Assembly (NCBI GenBank): GCA_013400115.1
Contig: VXBP01002355.1
Span: forward strand, 248,001 to 312,000
Source of the DNA: Rhinopomastus cyanomelas
Taxonomy: Eukaryota; Chordata; Aves; Bucerotiformes; Rhinopomastidae
DNA: 64,000 nucleotides
Direction: 5' to 3'
Shown: positions 24,095 to 33,275 of the stretch, in pieces
How the letters are laid out: each line of letters opens with the position of its first letter
Numbering within the stretch: the first letter of the stretch is position 1
Translations under genes and position numbers: made by a program
The notes under the pieces: generated by a model
Told to the model about the DNA's origin: nothing
What the model saw: the letters and a program-made list of their open reading frames with translations, nothing else
Databases searched by the model: none

Positions 24095-24225
24095 ATGGAA
24101 TTGGTTGGGTTGGAAGGGAATTTGGGGATTATCTAATTCTGACCCCTGTCAAATAGATCAGGTTGCTTAAAGCTCTATCTAAGCTGGCTTTCCATACTTC
24201 GGGAAAGGATGGTGGTGTTTAAATT
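24095..24225 (-). mobile_element. Degraded CR1 fragment
   Basis: TTGGGTTGGAAGGGAATTTGGGG followed by ATCAGGTTGCTTAAAGCTCTATCTAAGCTGG is the reversed CR1 3' end. It is old and truncated. Confidence 0.7.
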
Positions 24226-24324
24226 AATGCTAAGTACTCATTCAGCATAGGTTTGATTAATCTTGACAGTCACATTAAAAATCCGCCAGGACATCTTACT
24301 GTGTGATCTACTCTAAGAAAACCT

Positions 24325-24388
24325 GCTCTGATTTGGGGAGGTTAGACTAGATGATCTCTAGAAGTCCCTTACAAACCCTAAGCCTGCT
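24325..24388 (+). mobile_element. CR1 3' tail
   Basis: GTTAGACTAGATGATCTCTAGAAGTCCCTTACAAACC is a CR1 terminus. It abuts the left edge of duplicated block A. Confidence 0.7.
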
Positions 24389-24914
24389 TCATTTATTTTT
24401 TTTATGTCATTTTAGCTTTTTGGTAATAAAGTCAGTGATAAAGTCAGTGATTGGCAAAGGGATTTTGAATGATTCAGTTGCCGCATGACAGGCAACTTTG
24501 ATTTGGCTTGAATTAAAATTGCCAGATTGGCCTGCATTTAAATTTCCAATCTGATTTAATTAAAATTGCCACATGAGGCCTCAAAGGAAAATATTTAAAT
24601 GAAATTATTAAACTAAATTATCTTGAAAAAGCAACCTAGCAGCTTAATAAGTTCGATGCTCTATGGGAGAAAATTTTTAAAAAGTTTGAAAAAGTAATTT
24701 TATTTTGTCCCAGGGAGCAGTGACAAACGAGCACCGCAACCGCATATAAATCTGTGTTTTCCAGCTACCACAGACTCGCATACAAACGAAACAAAACCCT
24801 AAGTAATCAGTAATTGACTCTAATTAATCTGTTTACTATGCGAATTACTCACCAAATTTTTTATTCACGCCACGAAAAGCACGAATGTCGCTCAATCCAT
24901 TAAAACAAACACGG

Positions 24915-25173
24915 GGATGTCCGCCATTGTGAGAAGGTAAAGTACCCGGATGTCCGCCATTTTGAGAAGGAAACTACCCGGCTGCTCGCCATTTTGAGGA
25001 GGTAAAGTGCCCAAATATGCGCCATTGTGAGAAGGAAAACTACCCGGATGTGCGCCATTTTGAGAAGGTAAAAGTGCTCGGATGTCCGACATTGTGAGGA
25101 GGTCAACTGCCCGGATGTGCGCCATTTTGAGAAGGTAAAGATGCCTCTGTCAACCATGTTGAGAAGGTAACGT
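24915..25173. repeat. 33-bp tandem array with YY1-like cores (copy A)
   Basis: About eight units of 31-34 bp, of the form CGGATGTSCGCCATTTTGAG followed by AAGGTAAASTGCC. The core CCGCCATNTTG or a close variant is visible at 24921, 24954, 24986, 25019, 25052, 25086 and 25118. Unit length near a multiple of 3 leaves long open frames on the minus strand, but units of 32 and 34 bp shift the frame, so the array is probably not coding. Confidence 0.85.
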
Positions 25174-25702
25174 GGCCGGAAGTCACTCCTATTGTGTCTA
25201 ATGAAAACGGAATTAGGTTTCCGTGTCATGGGTTAGTGGTTAGGGAAATTAAACCACCAAAGTGCCCATGTATATGTTTTTATAGTGTACATTATATACT
25301 GCTATATAGACTAATAGTCGTAGTAACTATGCCATTTTAGATTACTAAGCGAAAGGGGAGCAGGAGCAAACCTTCAGCTGCAATTTAGGGTATCCAAAAG
25401 CTGTGCATTGCATTACCCATAAGCAGAGTATAGACCTGTATCCAAGTAATCACAATGTGACTGCCCTACCAGCTGTTACTAACTTCAAATATTGAGCATG
25501 GAAAGAAATAAAGGGAAGCAAAACTTTTTGTGTCTTGAGCAGCAAGATTGGATCAACCAGAATGCCATTTTGCCCAAAACCCCAACTGCTCAAAGACTTA
25601 ATCCTTCCCTTCTACATGAAAAGTTGAATGGCTTTGAAGGGTTTTGCAGAGTGCCCATCTTTGTATATTCCCCCTCCAAGAAAAATGACTTCTTTCACTC
25701 AC

Positions 25703-25781
25703 CCAGTGCTATGGCTGATGTTGCAGATGCAGTTGGTGCAGAAGAGGCATCATCGTCACCAGGAAGTCTCTTCTTACTCAT
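25703..25781 (-). other. Short minus-strand candidate first exon (copy A)
   Basis: On the minus strand an ATG at 25781 opens 26 codons (MSKKRLPGDDDASS...) that run to a consensus donor G/GTGAGT at 25703/25702. The homologous place in copy B has an ATG, an open frame differing by exactly one codon, and the same donor in the same phase. A TATA-like TACAAAAG lies about 70-80 bp upstream on that strand. I do not recognise the peptide and found no downstream exon, so this is only a candidate. Confidence 0.3.
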
Positions 25782-25917
25782 TTGCTGCTTCCCCGGTGGA
25801 AAACAAAAGGAGAAGAAACAGTGAAGCTGCTCCTGGGGCTGCTTTTGTACCTCATGGGGAGTTTTCCCTGCCCCTTTCCCACAGGGCTGTAGGGAATGGT
25901 GGTGGGCAGCACTAGGG

Positions 25918-26167
25918 GCATAAAAGCCCCAGCCTGGGTCCTAGGGGTTCATGCTGCTCTCTGGAAGTTCAGGAGTTGGAGCCCTCTAGTCATTTAATGA
26001 ACAAATGCATTTTGAGCGGGTTTGGCTGATTTCTGAGCAGAGGTGGTATCTGTTTGGGGTAAGAGCTGTAGGGCTGGTCAGCGGTAAGCAATAGGTAAGT
26101 GTGAGTGTTTGTGGGTAATGTATGCATATTGATCTTTTTCTGACCTGTTTCTCTTGCTCTTCTTCAG
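25918..26167 (+). promoter_or_regulatory. TATA start with short conserved intron (copy A)
   Basis: A TATA-like CATAAAAGCCCC lies at about 25919-25930. A donor GG/GTAAGAGCTGTAG follows at 26059, and a polypyrimidine tract with CAG ends at 26167, giving a 109-bp intron. All three elements occur at matching places in copy B. No long open frame follows, so any plus-strand transcript would probably be noncoding. Confidence 0.4.
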
Positions 26168-26570
26168 TTCAGCAACCTTGTGCAAAACATCTTAGGGCAT
26201 TGGGGTGTCTTCATGGATTATGGAGAATTTTGCTACAATCTTCCTTGAAGATGGAGTCAGGGTTTTTTCTTTACCTTTGCAGTGTTTTTTCTTCTCTTTT
26301 GAAGGACTTCTGGTGACAAAACAAGCAGTCTGCAGTACGCAGAAGTTACCTTGTTAATGAATCTGGGGTTTTCCCACCAGTGCCCCAGCATGTTTGTTGT
26401 TGTTAAATGTTTCAGGGGTCTCTCTGTAACTCTCGACCAGAGTTGTTTCTCCGTGGTCATCGTGGAATCGGACACTAAGCTACAGGAAGGTACGTTGAAA
26501 CCTGATAAAGATAAGTTTTGATTAAGTTAGTTAAGCCTGTAAGAATAAGTTCTGACTAGTCAAGTAAGTT

Positions 26571-27075
26571 TGTAATGGTAAGCCTTAATGTACTTGGTAA
26601 TTAAGTAAGAGGATAGCTTGCTAGACTGGCAGACGGACAGCAAAGAGACCAGCGATGGAGATGAGAACTCCTGTGCTGATTGTCATCGTTACAGTTCTGC
26701 TCATCACACCCTGCTTGTTACAAAGATGACTGAAAGGACAGATGAAACAGGACTAGATTGCTCAAACAAAAGACGGGGATTTGTAAGGGAACATAAGTGA
26801 GCAATCCAGTCCTTATGCAGGAGGACTGCGTTTAACAGCCAAACGCAGCAGGGGACGGTTTGGGGAGTTGCACAGGTGCAGAGCTGGACTACCTACTGTC
26901 TACAGGTGTATTGACAGCGAGCTTGTTCCAATAGGAGCGTAGGAGGCGTGCTGTCTGTCCAATAGCATTGCCCGTGGGGCGGGTTATATGGAAGTCTATA
27001 TAAGTTAGTGACTTTGTTTAATAAACGGCGTTAGGCTTTTGAGAGATCATACTGGTCTGAGTGTGAAGGTCCATA
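26571..27075 (+). mobile_element. LTR-like retroviral promoter element
   Basis: CCAAT motifs (CCAATAGGAGC, about 26928; CCAATAGC, about 26960) precede a TATA box (TCTATATAAGTT, about 26995) and a TTTAATAAACGG polyadenylation-type signal (about 27018). This is the U3-R-U5 order of a retroviral LTR. It may begin with TGTAATGG at 26571, but the ends and a target duplication are unresolved. No internal retroviral genes adjoin it, so it looks like a solo LTR. Confidence 0.6.
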
Positions 27076-27147
27076 TTAGAGCTCCTGCGAACATCCTCTC
27101 GTCCGAACCTTAATCCTGTGAGTTCTGCAAGTCTAACTCCTGTGAAA

Positions 27148-27262
27148 CTACAGTACTCCAGCTGAGGTCTTGGGTGAGCAGAGTAGGGCAGTGAGACCAC
27201 CTCCTGTGACCTACTGGCCACGCTTCTTGCAACGTGGCCTAGGATACAATTTGCCTTCTCGG
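27148..27262 (-). mobile_element. CR1 fragment
   Basis: TACTCCAGCTGAGGTCTTGG...GCAGAGTAGGGCAGTGAGACCACCTC...CTACTGGCCACGCTTCTTGC is the reversed ORF2 end of CR1. It lies just downstream of the LTR-like element. Confidence 0.75.
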
Positions 27263-29107
27263 GTTTACCGACGACAGGTTTCACGCATTCCACTGCACTG
27301 CAGAGCTCAGACCGTCACACACAGTTTCCACGGACGTTTATCATAGAAATAAGGGGTAGCTTTTCAGTCAGCCCATTCCAGTTGGTGAGCTTTTGCCGTT
27401 CTTGTAAGTAGATGGCACATGCATATATCCCCCTTCAAACAAGTTGGATGTTTCTCTTTTGGTCGAGATAATTCTTTTAAGGCATGGCGATATTTTCAAG
27501 ATACTAGTGGGAAAATTCTGTTCAGGTTTTAAAAGATTACTTTTCTTACAGTATTGAGCAGATAGTGTCTAAACCGGGAGGACTGGTGCATTGCTACTAG
27601 CATTTCCATCCTTCTTGTGCAATGCTTTGAGAGAACAGTTAAAGTCAAAGGAATAGAGACAGCAAAGGCCAGAGGAGTGTTAAACATTCATCTAAACTGA
27701 ATCTTAATGGACTTATTGGTAATTGTTCCATAATAATGGCTTTGAATCAGGTCCCAATGGGGAGCTTTATGAAGTAATGTAGGTACCAGCAGTTTTGTAA
27801 AAATACCAATCTGCACATCTAGACAGTTGAGTAGTAGCAAGCTCTTTTCCACTATTAGGTATCCTTACAGCTCAGACGCGCCTGGCGTTACAGTCTGTGC
27901 TACACCGTAAGTCTCCGGGCAACACTACTTTATGGCCAATGATCATGAGAAGTGATGAAGCTCTTCCCTGAAAGTCAGCAGGTAAACAGAACTCTCCCAT
28001 CACCAATTTCTACACAAAAGGCAAGAGCAGCTTGGGCATTTCAATATACTAGGAAACAGATGCTTTGCTGAATATAGTCCTAAGCAGACAGGCATATCTG
28101 CATTATGAGGGTGTGCTGGGGAGAGGGACAGCTGAGCTCATAGAAGAAGCCTGCAAGGCAGTAAGGGCAGATTTTTGGGCTGGGGAAGGAGCCAGCGAGA
28201 GCTTTTCAGCTCCTGGCATAGAAGACTCTTAAGTGCTGGGAAAAGAAAATATCTACAGCAGTCAGGACCACATTTGTTGCAGCAAAGGCAAAAAACCTTT
28301 GTCTCTTTTCATGACTGAAAGTTTGTAGAAGAACCCGAATAAGAAAATGCCTGACTCAACCACCAGGTTCTCCTGCTTTCTAGAATAATCAACAAAACTG
28401 AGACCTCTCAATAGTTGTTTGGCTTAAGAGGAATGTCACGCACTGTACTAGTGCAGTGCCTAGTAAAGGGTTTATTTGTGCAGTCAGTTCCTTTTCTGGG
28501 AGCTGCCATTGCTTATTCTGCAATGCAATACACTTCCTTCCCTTCTCTTTTCTGATTAACCTTCAAGATCAGTTGTTGCTACCTCATTTGAGTCTCGGTG
28601 GTCTAATTTCAGAGGCATTTACCTTCAAGCTCATTTAGACACTCACTTCTGCTTTTGATGTGTGTTCAACATGTGCATCTGACATGGGGAAAGGCAGAAA
28701 AACCTTTTGCTGAGAGCCACACTTTGATCCGAAGCACGGTCTTTGTGCAAGACCTAGGACTATATCTTGACCACACAGCAGGAGGAAAGATGCGGATATA
28801 CGCAATGCACAGCACTGACTTCCCACTGAGGAAATCTAGAACCGCATCCAGACTGAGGGGGATCTCTGCTCTCCTGTGGGTCCCCAGCATTGAAGGTAGG
28901 CGATACACTGTGGAGCACACAATCCCCTGGCTATAGGTAAGGGCAATGTGGGACACAGGTGGTCTAGTTTATTGGTGATGGAAATTAGTCCAAACTGCTG
29001 AAGACTAGGCACTGCCTAGTGTATTATCTTCAGACAAATATAGAGGGTTTGAGGCGATAGTGCCACGTGAATAATCTGTTATGGTGCTTTTCCTGACTGC
29101 CAAGCAC
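27263..29107. other. Spacer between duplicated blocks
   Basis: No recognised gene or repeat. The open frames are short and overlap. Confidence 0.35.
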
Positions 29108-29694
29108 GCTTCTTGTTATTTAAGCTTTTTCTTTTTCACTAATAAAGTAACTGACTTGCAAAGGGATTTTGAATGAATGAGCATCTGCCTGAAAAGCAAG
29201 TTTGATTTGTCGTGAATTAAGATTGTGAGATTGGCCTGAATTTAAATTTCCAATTTGATTTAATTGAAATGGCCAGATGTGGCCTCAAAGGAAAACATTT
29301 GAATGGAATTATTAAAGTAAGTTATTTTGAAAAAAAAAAAAAAACCCTAGTAGCCTAAAAACCCCGTTGCACCCTGCGAGAAAATGAAAAAAATTTTGAC
29401 AGTTTTTTATTGTGTCCCAGGGAGCAACGGACCCCCCCGCGCTGCGGCGGGACGCTCCAGTTTCTAATTTTCTATAGACGTGACAAACGAGCACCCCCTA
29501 CCGTACGCACACGAGCACCGCAACCACATATGTGCCTCTGCTTCCACCTGCCACCGACTCGCACACAAACCAAACGAAACCCTCAATAATTGACACTAAT
29601 TAATCTTCTATTAATCTTCTAATTACGCCAATTACCCCCCAGATTTTTTTTCAAGCCAGGAAACGCACGAATGTCGTTCAATTCATTAAAACCG

Positions 29695-29940
29695 ACACGG
29701 AGGTGTCCGCCATTGTGAGAAAGCAAACTGCCCGGAAGTCCGCCCCTGTGAGAAGGTAAACTCTCCGAGAGCCCGCCATTTTGAGAAGGTAAAGTGCTCG
29801 GAAGTCCGCCATCTTGAGAGGGTAAACTGGCCAGGCGGCCGCCATCTTGAGAGGGTAAACTGGCCAGAGGTCCGCCATTGTGAGAAGGTAAAACTACCTC
29901 AATGTACGCCACATCGTGAAGATAATGTAACCGAAAGTCA
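29695..29940. repeat. 33-bp tandem array with YY1-like cores (copy B)
   Basis: About seven units. The unit at 29838-29849 reads GCCGCCATCTTG, the textbook YY1 consensus, and 29806-29816 reads CCGCCATCTTG. Further cores lie at 29707, 29773 and 29872. All point the same way. Confidence 0.85.
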
Positions 29941-31114
29941 CTCCTTTTGTGACTGTAATGAAAACGGAATTCGGGTTCCGTGTTAGGAGTTAGCGGTTAG
30001 GGAAAGAAAATCGTCCAAGTGCTTGTATAAATACGGTTTTTTATAGTGTCTATTATATACTGCTATATGGCCCGACCTAGTAATCTTGCCTTATTAGATT
30101 ACTGTTTGCCAAGGGGAGCGGGGGCAAACATTAGGCAGCAATTCAGAATATTCTGTTCCCTTTTCTTCCAAAAGCTGTGCATCGAATTACTCATAAGCAG
30201 AGGATAGACCCGTATTGCATTTACCACAATGCCACTGTCCTACCTGCCGTTACTGACTTTAAATAGTGAGCCTGGCAAGAAATAAGGGGAAGCAAAGCTT
30301 TTTATGTCTTTAGCAGCAAACTGGGATTGACCAGAATACCATTTTGGCAAAAAAGCCAACTGCTTAGAGAGTCAACCCTTCCCTTCTACGTGAAAATTTC
30401 AGTGGCTTTGAAGGGCTTTCTGAGCCCTTCCTTCTACAAGGCACACTCAAAGGACTCAGCTCCCTTTCAACTTCATTTTTCAGGTGTGTCAAAGCACTCT
30501 TAATTTACGCTGTGGAAGATGCCTTTGTTCAGCACTTCCAGTACCCTGGGAGCAGCTGAACTGTGTTGACATTGCTGTTTGGATGTCATCTCAGAAAGCA
30601 AGATTAAGGTTTGTTGTCTGCAGATCCCCCTTCCTGTGGCTTTTTCTGTGACTGCTCTTCTACCTACAAAGTTATTAAGTGGCCAGATTTCCTCAGCCTC
30701 AAGTACATGCCGTATCTCTTCGCAGTTTCTTTGGCAGTTCCACTACTGCAGTGACAGTCTAGGTCTGTTAAGAGAACTAGGCAGAGTCACCTCAGAAGCG
30801 ACATCAGTGTTTACACAGCAAAGGAACTGACTTTGCAGCTAGTTTTTGCCAGGGAGTCTTACAGAATCCTGTTCTGTTTTGTCAATCACTTCCACCCAGG
30901 CTGTAGTTTGCAGTTTAGAATAGGTATCCAGCATGGCCTTCTCAGATCAGAGCTACAGCCTGATAACTTAGCTTTGTTCCTCACAAAGCAAAAGCACGGG
31001 GTTTTTTGGTTATGCTGCTGTTATATCATTTAAGAATGTAACTTCCTACACCGTTTAGCAGAGTATCCATCTTTTTATATTCCCTCTCAAAGAAAAATAA
31101 CTTTATTTACTCAC

Positions 31115-31196
31115 CCAGTGCTACAGCCAATGCTGCAGGTGCAGTTGATGTAGAAGAGCCATCACCACTATCACCAAGAAGGCTGCTGTTCCTCAT
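31115..31196 (-). other. Short minus-strand candidate first exon (copy B)
   Basis: An ATG at 31196 opens 27 codons (MRNSSLLGDSGDGSS...) to a G/GTGAGT donor at 31115/31114. It corresponds to 25781-25703 of copy A with a 3-nt length difference and the same exon phase. Most differences between the copies change the amino acid, so selection on the protein is not evident. Confidence 0.28.
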
Positions 31197-31283
31197 TCAC
31201 TGCCTCCCCAATGAGAAACCAAAGGAGACAAAATGGTACAGCTGCTCCCGGGGCTGCCTTTGTACCCCATGGGGATTGTAGGA

Positions 31284-31539
31284 AGGGTGGTGCCAGGGGT
31301 ATAAGAGCCCCAGCCTGACTCCTGGGAATTCATGCTGCTCTCAAGCAGCTCATGAGTTAGAGTTCTCTAGTCACTTTCAAGAGCAACAGCATCTTGTGGC
31401 TTTTGCTGATTTTAGAGCACGGATAGTTTCTCTTTGAGGTAAGAGCTGTAGGACTGGTCAGTGGTAAGCAACAGGTAAGTGTCAGTTTTTATGGGTAATG
31501 TATGCATTCTGAGCTCTTTCTTTTGCTCTTGCATTTCAG
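31284..31539 (+). promoter_or_regulatory. TATA start with short conserved intron (copy B)
   Basis: A TATA-like GTATAAGAGCCCC lies at about 31288-31310. A donor AG/GTAAGAGCTGTAG is at 31439, and an acceptor TTTCAG ends at 31539, giving a 101-bp intron. These match copy A. Confidence 0.4.
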
Positions 31540-31692
31540 GTCAGCAAAGCTGTGCAAAGCATCTTAGGGCACTGGAGCGTCCTCATTGATTCTGGAGAAT
31601 TTTACTCCAGTTTTTGATGTCTTTGAAGATGGAACCAGGACTTTTTTTTTCTTCTTTACAGTGTTTTCTTTTTTGACAGACTCCTGAGGACA

Positions 31693-32570
31693 AAACAGCT
31701 TTCCCCAGCTGGCCATGTTATCTTTTCTTTTGCAGATAACAAGAGGAACCTGGCAAGCAGAGGAACATCCCTGAATGTCCTAGTTAGCTGCTGCAGTTGT
31801 TGGGGATGATTTCCTGCCTTTGGCCACTCCGAAGCCAAGTTGTGGGTTGGGTGTCTGGGAGGAATATGAGGAGGGGATGAGGCTGGGAGTTCCAGGCAGG
31901 GCTTTTCTAGTTCATGCAGATGATGGAAGGACCTGGGAGCAGCAGTCAGAGGGAGGGTGTTAATTTGCAGTTCAAGGCCAGCACGGGCAGAGCAGTTCCA
32001 GCCTCACCTTGTGGTGTTGTGTCGTTCCTGTTGTCTGTCGTGTCTTTTAGAGCTCCATCCTGATGGTCTGAAGGTATCTTTAGTGTCATCTCTAGGCTCC
32101 AAAATGCTGTAACTCATCAGCATAGCAACAGTCAGGTATCAGATCATCGACTTAGAGCCTGGATAGACATCGCTTCACAGATTACGGTCGGCTTTTTAAC
32201 GTTGTTGTTCCCAGCTGCATGGGGAGATTCATTCTCTTACTTTTGATTTTCAGGTCTTGTGGCCTCTTACCTGCGGTCCACATCTGTGCGTTTTAGGTCT
32301 TGATGCCAGCCTTTTGTTTATCCATGAAGTGGGTTAAAATTAAGAAACTGCTTTGCTCCCAGGTTTTCAGCACCAATATTGTGGTGGCTTCAATACCACA
32401 ATTAAAGATAAAGGAGAAAACAAAGCAGTGTTTTTCAGGTGTGTCTCAATGACATCTCAGATAAATTTGCCAGGAATAGCTTAGGGAAACTGCAAAAAGG
32501 TTTATTAAATTTCTAACTGTATACAGAAAGGAAGAAAAGGATGACTGGTTATCTAAACTGGCAGACAGGG
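31693..32570. other. Flank right of copy B
   Basis: No gene recognised. The minus strand near 32500-32520 has TTTAATAAACC, which could be the end of a decayed LTR, but no other LTR landmark was found. Confidence 0.3.
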
Positions 32571-32574
32571 ACAG

Positions 32575-33262
32575 GGTGCAGTGTATTTCCCCTGTTATTC
32601 AAGAGGTACTAGTTAGTGACCTGCTGATCCATTTGGATCCCCATAGGTCCATGGGACCCGATGGGATTCACCCCAGAGTGATGAGAGAGCTTGTGGATGA
32701 GCTTGCTAAACCACTCTCTGTAATTTACCAGAAGTCGTGGATCACAGGAGAGGTCCCGGATGATTGGAAGTTGGCAAACGTGACCCCCATACACAAGAAA
32801 GGTCGGAAGGATGATCCAGGAAACTACAGACCTGTTAGCCTCACCTCAGTTCTGGGCAAAGTTATGGAACAGATAGTGCTAAGTGCTATCATGCAACATC
32901 TGCGTGATGGCCAAGAGATTAAGCCCAGTCAACACAGATTTAGGAGGGGCAGGTCTTGCTTGACCAACCTGATCTCCTTTTATGATCAAGTAACTCAACT
33001 GGTTGATGAGAGGAAGGCTGTGGATGTGGTGTACCTGGATTTCAGTCAAGCATTCAACACAGTCTCCCACGATATACTCCTGGTTTTGGAATGGGCTGCC
33101 CACTCCTGAGTAACCATCCCTGGAGGTGTTCAAGGTTAGGCTGGATGAGGTTCTGAGTGGCATGGTCTAGATGTTAGGATTACTGGGTATTTTTGGATTT
33201 AGGTTGGACTGGATGATCTTTAAGGTCTTTTCCAACCTTATCATTACTATGATACTATGATA
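32575..33262 (+). mobile_element. CR1 LINE, ORF2 piece plus 3' tail
   Basis: The open frame 32576-33109 encodes a reverse-transcriptase segment with MGPDGIHPRVM, PVSLTSVLGKVMEQI, RSCLTNLISFYDQV and VDVVYLDFSQAFNTVSHD, the N-terminal part of the CR1 RT. At about 33085 the sequence jumps to the 3' end of the element (GAATGGGCTGCCCACTCC), so the RT catalytic part is lost through an internal deletion. It ends in a CR1 tail near 33262. Confidence 0.9.
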
Positions 33263-33275
33263 CTGTAATTGTCCT

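Larger units (their letters stand above)
24400..26323 (+). repeat. Duplicated block, copy A
   Basis: This aligns collinearly with 29108-31692. Shared anchors, in order, are: a TTTAGCTTTTT/AATAAAGT edge; GGCAAAGGGATTTTGAATGA; TTTAAATTTCCAAT; TTGTCCCAGGGAGCA; GAGCACCGCAACC; the 33-bp array; AATGAAAACGGAATT; TTATATACTGCTATAT; AAAAGCTGTGCAT; CTCACCCAGTGCTA; the TATA region; and GCATCTTAGGGCA(T/C)TGG. Identity looks like roughly 75-80% by eye. Compared with copy B it lacks about 60 bp near 24723 and about 630 bp near 25645. No transposase or retroviral gene was recognised inside it. Confidence 0.85.
29108..31692 (+). repeat. Duplicated block, copy B
   Basis: This is the second, same-orientation copy of block A, with starts about 4.7 kb apart. 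It is the longer copy. A GC-rich stretch of about 60 bp (29423-29480) and about 630 bp at 30425-31055 have no counterpart in A. It keeps the array, the TATA region, the intron and the minus-strand start. The left and right limits are where similarity to copy A stops (GTTATTTAAGCTTTTTC and GACAAAACAG). Confidence 0.85.

Noticed and set aside
24892..25229. Minus-strand repeat peptides (11-residue units) read through the 33-bp array
   Set aside because: Units of 32 and 34 bp change the frame in copy A; the conserved signal is at the DNA motif level.
25228..25250. Telomere-like GGGTTAGTGGTTAGGG next to the array
   Set aside because: Only two degenerate units; too short to call an interstitial telomeric repeat.
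24400..31692. The two duplicated blocks as the LTR pair of one retroviral provirus
   Set aside because: The blocks are 2-2.6 kb, lack terminal TG/CA and a primer-binding site, and the 2.8 kb between them has no retroviral genes.
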